A stretch of DNA of 64,000 nucleotides from the NCBI RefSeq assembly GCF_024055895.1, contig NZ_JAMXLE010000005.1:124001-188000 (forward strand), read 5' to 3'. The first letter of the stretch is position 1, and each line of letters opens with the position of its first letter. This document shows, in pieces, positions 63,288 through 64,000 of the stretch. The position numbers were made by a program, and so were the translations under genes. Below the pieces are notes generated by a model. The model did no database searches and was not told the origin of the DNA. It saw only the letters and a list, made by a program, of their open reading frames with translations. Origin of the DNA: Rhizobium sp. L1K21 (GTDB lineage: Bacteria > Pseudomonadota > Alphaproteobacteria > Rhizobiales > Rhizobiaceae).

Positions 63288-64000
63288 ATGGAACTTCTTG
63301 ACGCCGCAATCTGCGGCGAGACCTCAAAGACAATCGCAACAGCACCGACCTTCAGCGTGATCATTCCCGTTTTCAATGCGGAAAAAACACTCGAACGGTG
63401 TGTTGACAGCCTGCTCAATCCGAACGGCAACGAGCGCTTTGAAATTCTCATCGTGGACGACTGCTCGACAGATGCGACGCTGGATCTGGCCAAGACGCTT
63501 AGCGATCGCAATCCGCGGATCACGGTGTTCCGCACGGAGCAGAATGTTGGACCCGGGGTTGCCCGCAATCTTGGCGTTGAAAATTCCAAGGGGGACTGGG
63601 TTCTTTTCGTAGACGCGGACGATGTAGTGGAACCCGATTTCTTTTCCCGGCTCGCTCATATGGCCACGGAGACAAAGGCAGATATCATTGCCTTCAACGC
63701 CCGTCTGAATGGGCCGCAGGGGGAGACGCTGAAAGAACGGATTCGCATCGATCTTCAGCTCGTTTCGGGTGACAACCGCGTTATCGACTATCTGCAGGAC
63801 AGGATCGACAGGTCCGTCATTCACCACGCATTTCGCCGTCATTTTCTCAACCGTAACAGCCTTTCATTTCGCGCCGGGCTTCACGAAGACGTGGACTATA
63901 TGTTCAACGCACTGGCCAAAGCCACCGGTGTCGCCGTTCTCGACCAGCCGATATACCGCAAAATCAATACCAGCGGATCGATCGTCAATTCCCTCAGCGT
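63288..64000 (+). CDS. Glycosyltransferase family 2, N-terminal part (3' end outside window)
   Basis: The frame opened by ATG 63288 stays open to the window edge, giving 237 residues. GT2 hallmarks are FSVIIPVFNAEKTLERCVDSLL near residue 22, EILIVDDCSTDATLDLAKTL near 48 and WVLFVDADDVVEPDFFSRL with the DxD metal site near 105. A second domain half continues past the edge. It is divergent from the ATP-grasp gene and belongs to the same glycan cluster. Confidence 0.85.
   Translation, partial: MELLDAAICGETSKTIATAPTFSVIIPVFNAEKTLERCVDSLLNPNGNERFEILIVDDCSTDATLDLAKTLSDRNPRITVFRTEQNVGPGVARNLGVENSKGDWVLFVDADDVVEPDFFSRLAHMATETKADIIAFNARLNGPQGETLKERIRIDLQLVSGDNRVIDYLQDRIDRSVIHHAFRRHFLNRNSLSFRAGLHEDVDYMFNALAKATGVAVLDQPIYRKINTSGSIVNSLS

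Overview
The window reads as a piece of a secondary replicon (chromid or megaplasmid) of a Hyphomicrobiales (Rhizobiales) alphaproteobacterium. The direct evidence is a complete repABC replication and partition operon (30389-34254, minus strand) with an antisense-RNA region between repB and repC and a CtrA-type TTAA-N7-TTAAC site upstream of repA. Three RIME-like palindromic intergenic repeats, typical of rhizobia and relatives, support this, as do the many sugar, amino-acid and nucleoside ABC transporters. Brucellaceae (Ochrobactrum-like) or a close relative is my best guess. That genus call is inference. I saw no rRNA, tRNA, CRISPR array or intact insertion sequence.

Layout. 1-2.4 kb: the tail of a DUF1206 membrane protein, then a three-gene operon (UPF0280 protein plus two tandem AA_synth paralogs). 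2.6-4.0 kb: an unusual chitosanase-like/L,D-transpeptidase-like fusion. 4.0-12.8 kb: a complete polyol (sorbitol/mannitol) operon, smoE-F-G-K-S, mtlK, a HAD phosphatase and a pentulose kinase, with a promoter, an operator-like repeat and an attenuator hairpin. 13-17.6 kb: an alpha/beta hydrolase, a membrane-anchored AraC regulator, TerC, and two exported proteins of unknown role. 17.7-22.7 kb: a SorC regulator, a GlcG/HbpS-like protein, an ornithine-cyclodeaminase-like enzyme with an AbrB-type membrane protein, a cytochrome c and a P-loop protein. 22.8-29.4 kb: a 6-hydroxynicotinate-reductase-like protein and a complete branched-chain-type ABC transporter. An operator-like motif shared with the UPF0280 operon suggests the two loci form one catabolic regulon split by the intervening genes.

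30.4-38.6 kb: repABC, an HpcH-type aldolase, an isolated rmlC-like epimerase, a metF-like reductase and a LysR regulator. 38.7-45.7 kb: metH with a sharp promoter/operator, a MocR regulator and a taurine-aminotransferase-like enzyme. 45.9-58.5 kb: an SDR, then a nucleobase-type catabolic island. The island holds a CodA-like deaminase with an altered active site, an acylphosphatase-like protein, a stand-alone Rieske protein, a Rieske-less non-heme-iron oxygenase, a GST-like protein, an 8-oxoguanine-deaminase-like enzyme, a BMP-type purine nucleoside ABC transporter and an omega-transaminase. 58.7-64 kb: a surface-glycan or modified-sugar cluster (DegT aminotransferase, two GT2 glycosyltransferases, a Gfo/Idh/MocA oxidoreductase and an ATP-grasp ligase).

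The most interesting system is the split Rieske oxygenase island at 47.0-56.9 kb. Its gene set parallels the NdmC/NdmD/NdmE 7-methylxanthine demethylase of caffeine degraders, but the Rieske centre is a separate small protein, and the module sits with purine deaminases and a nucleoside importer. This suggests an uncharacterised oxidative route for a modified purine.
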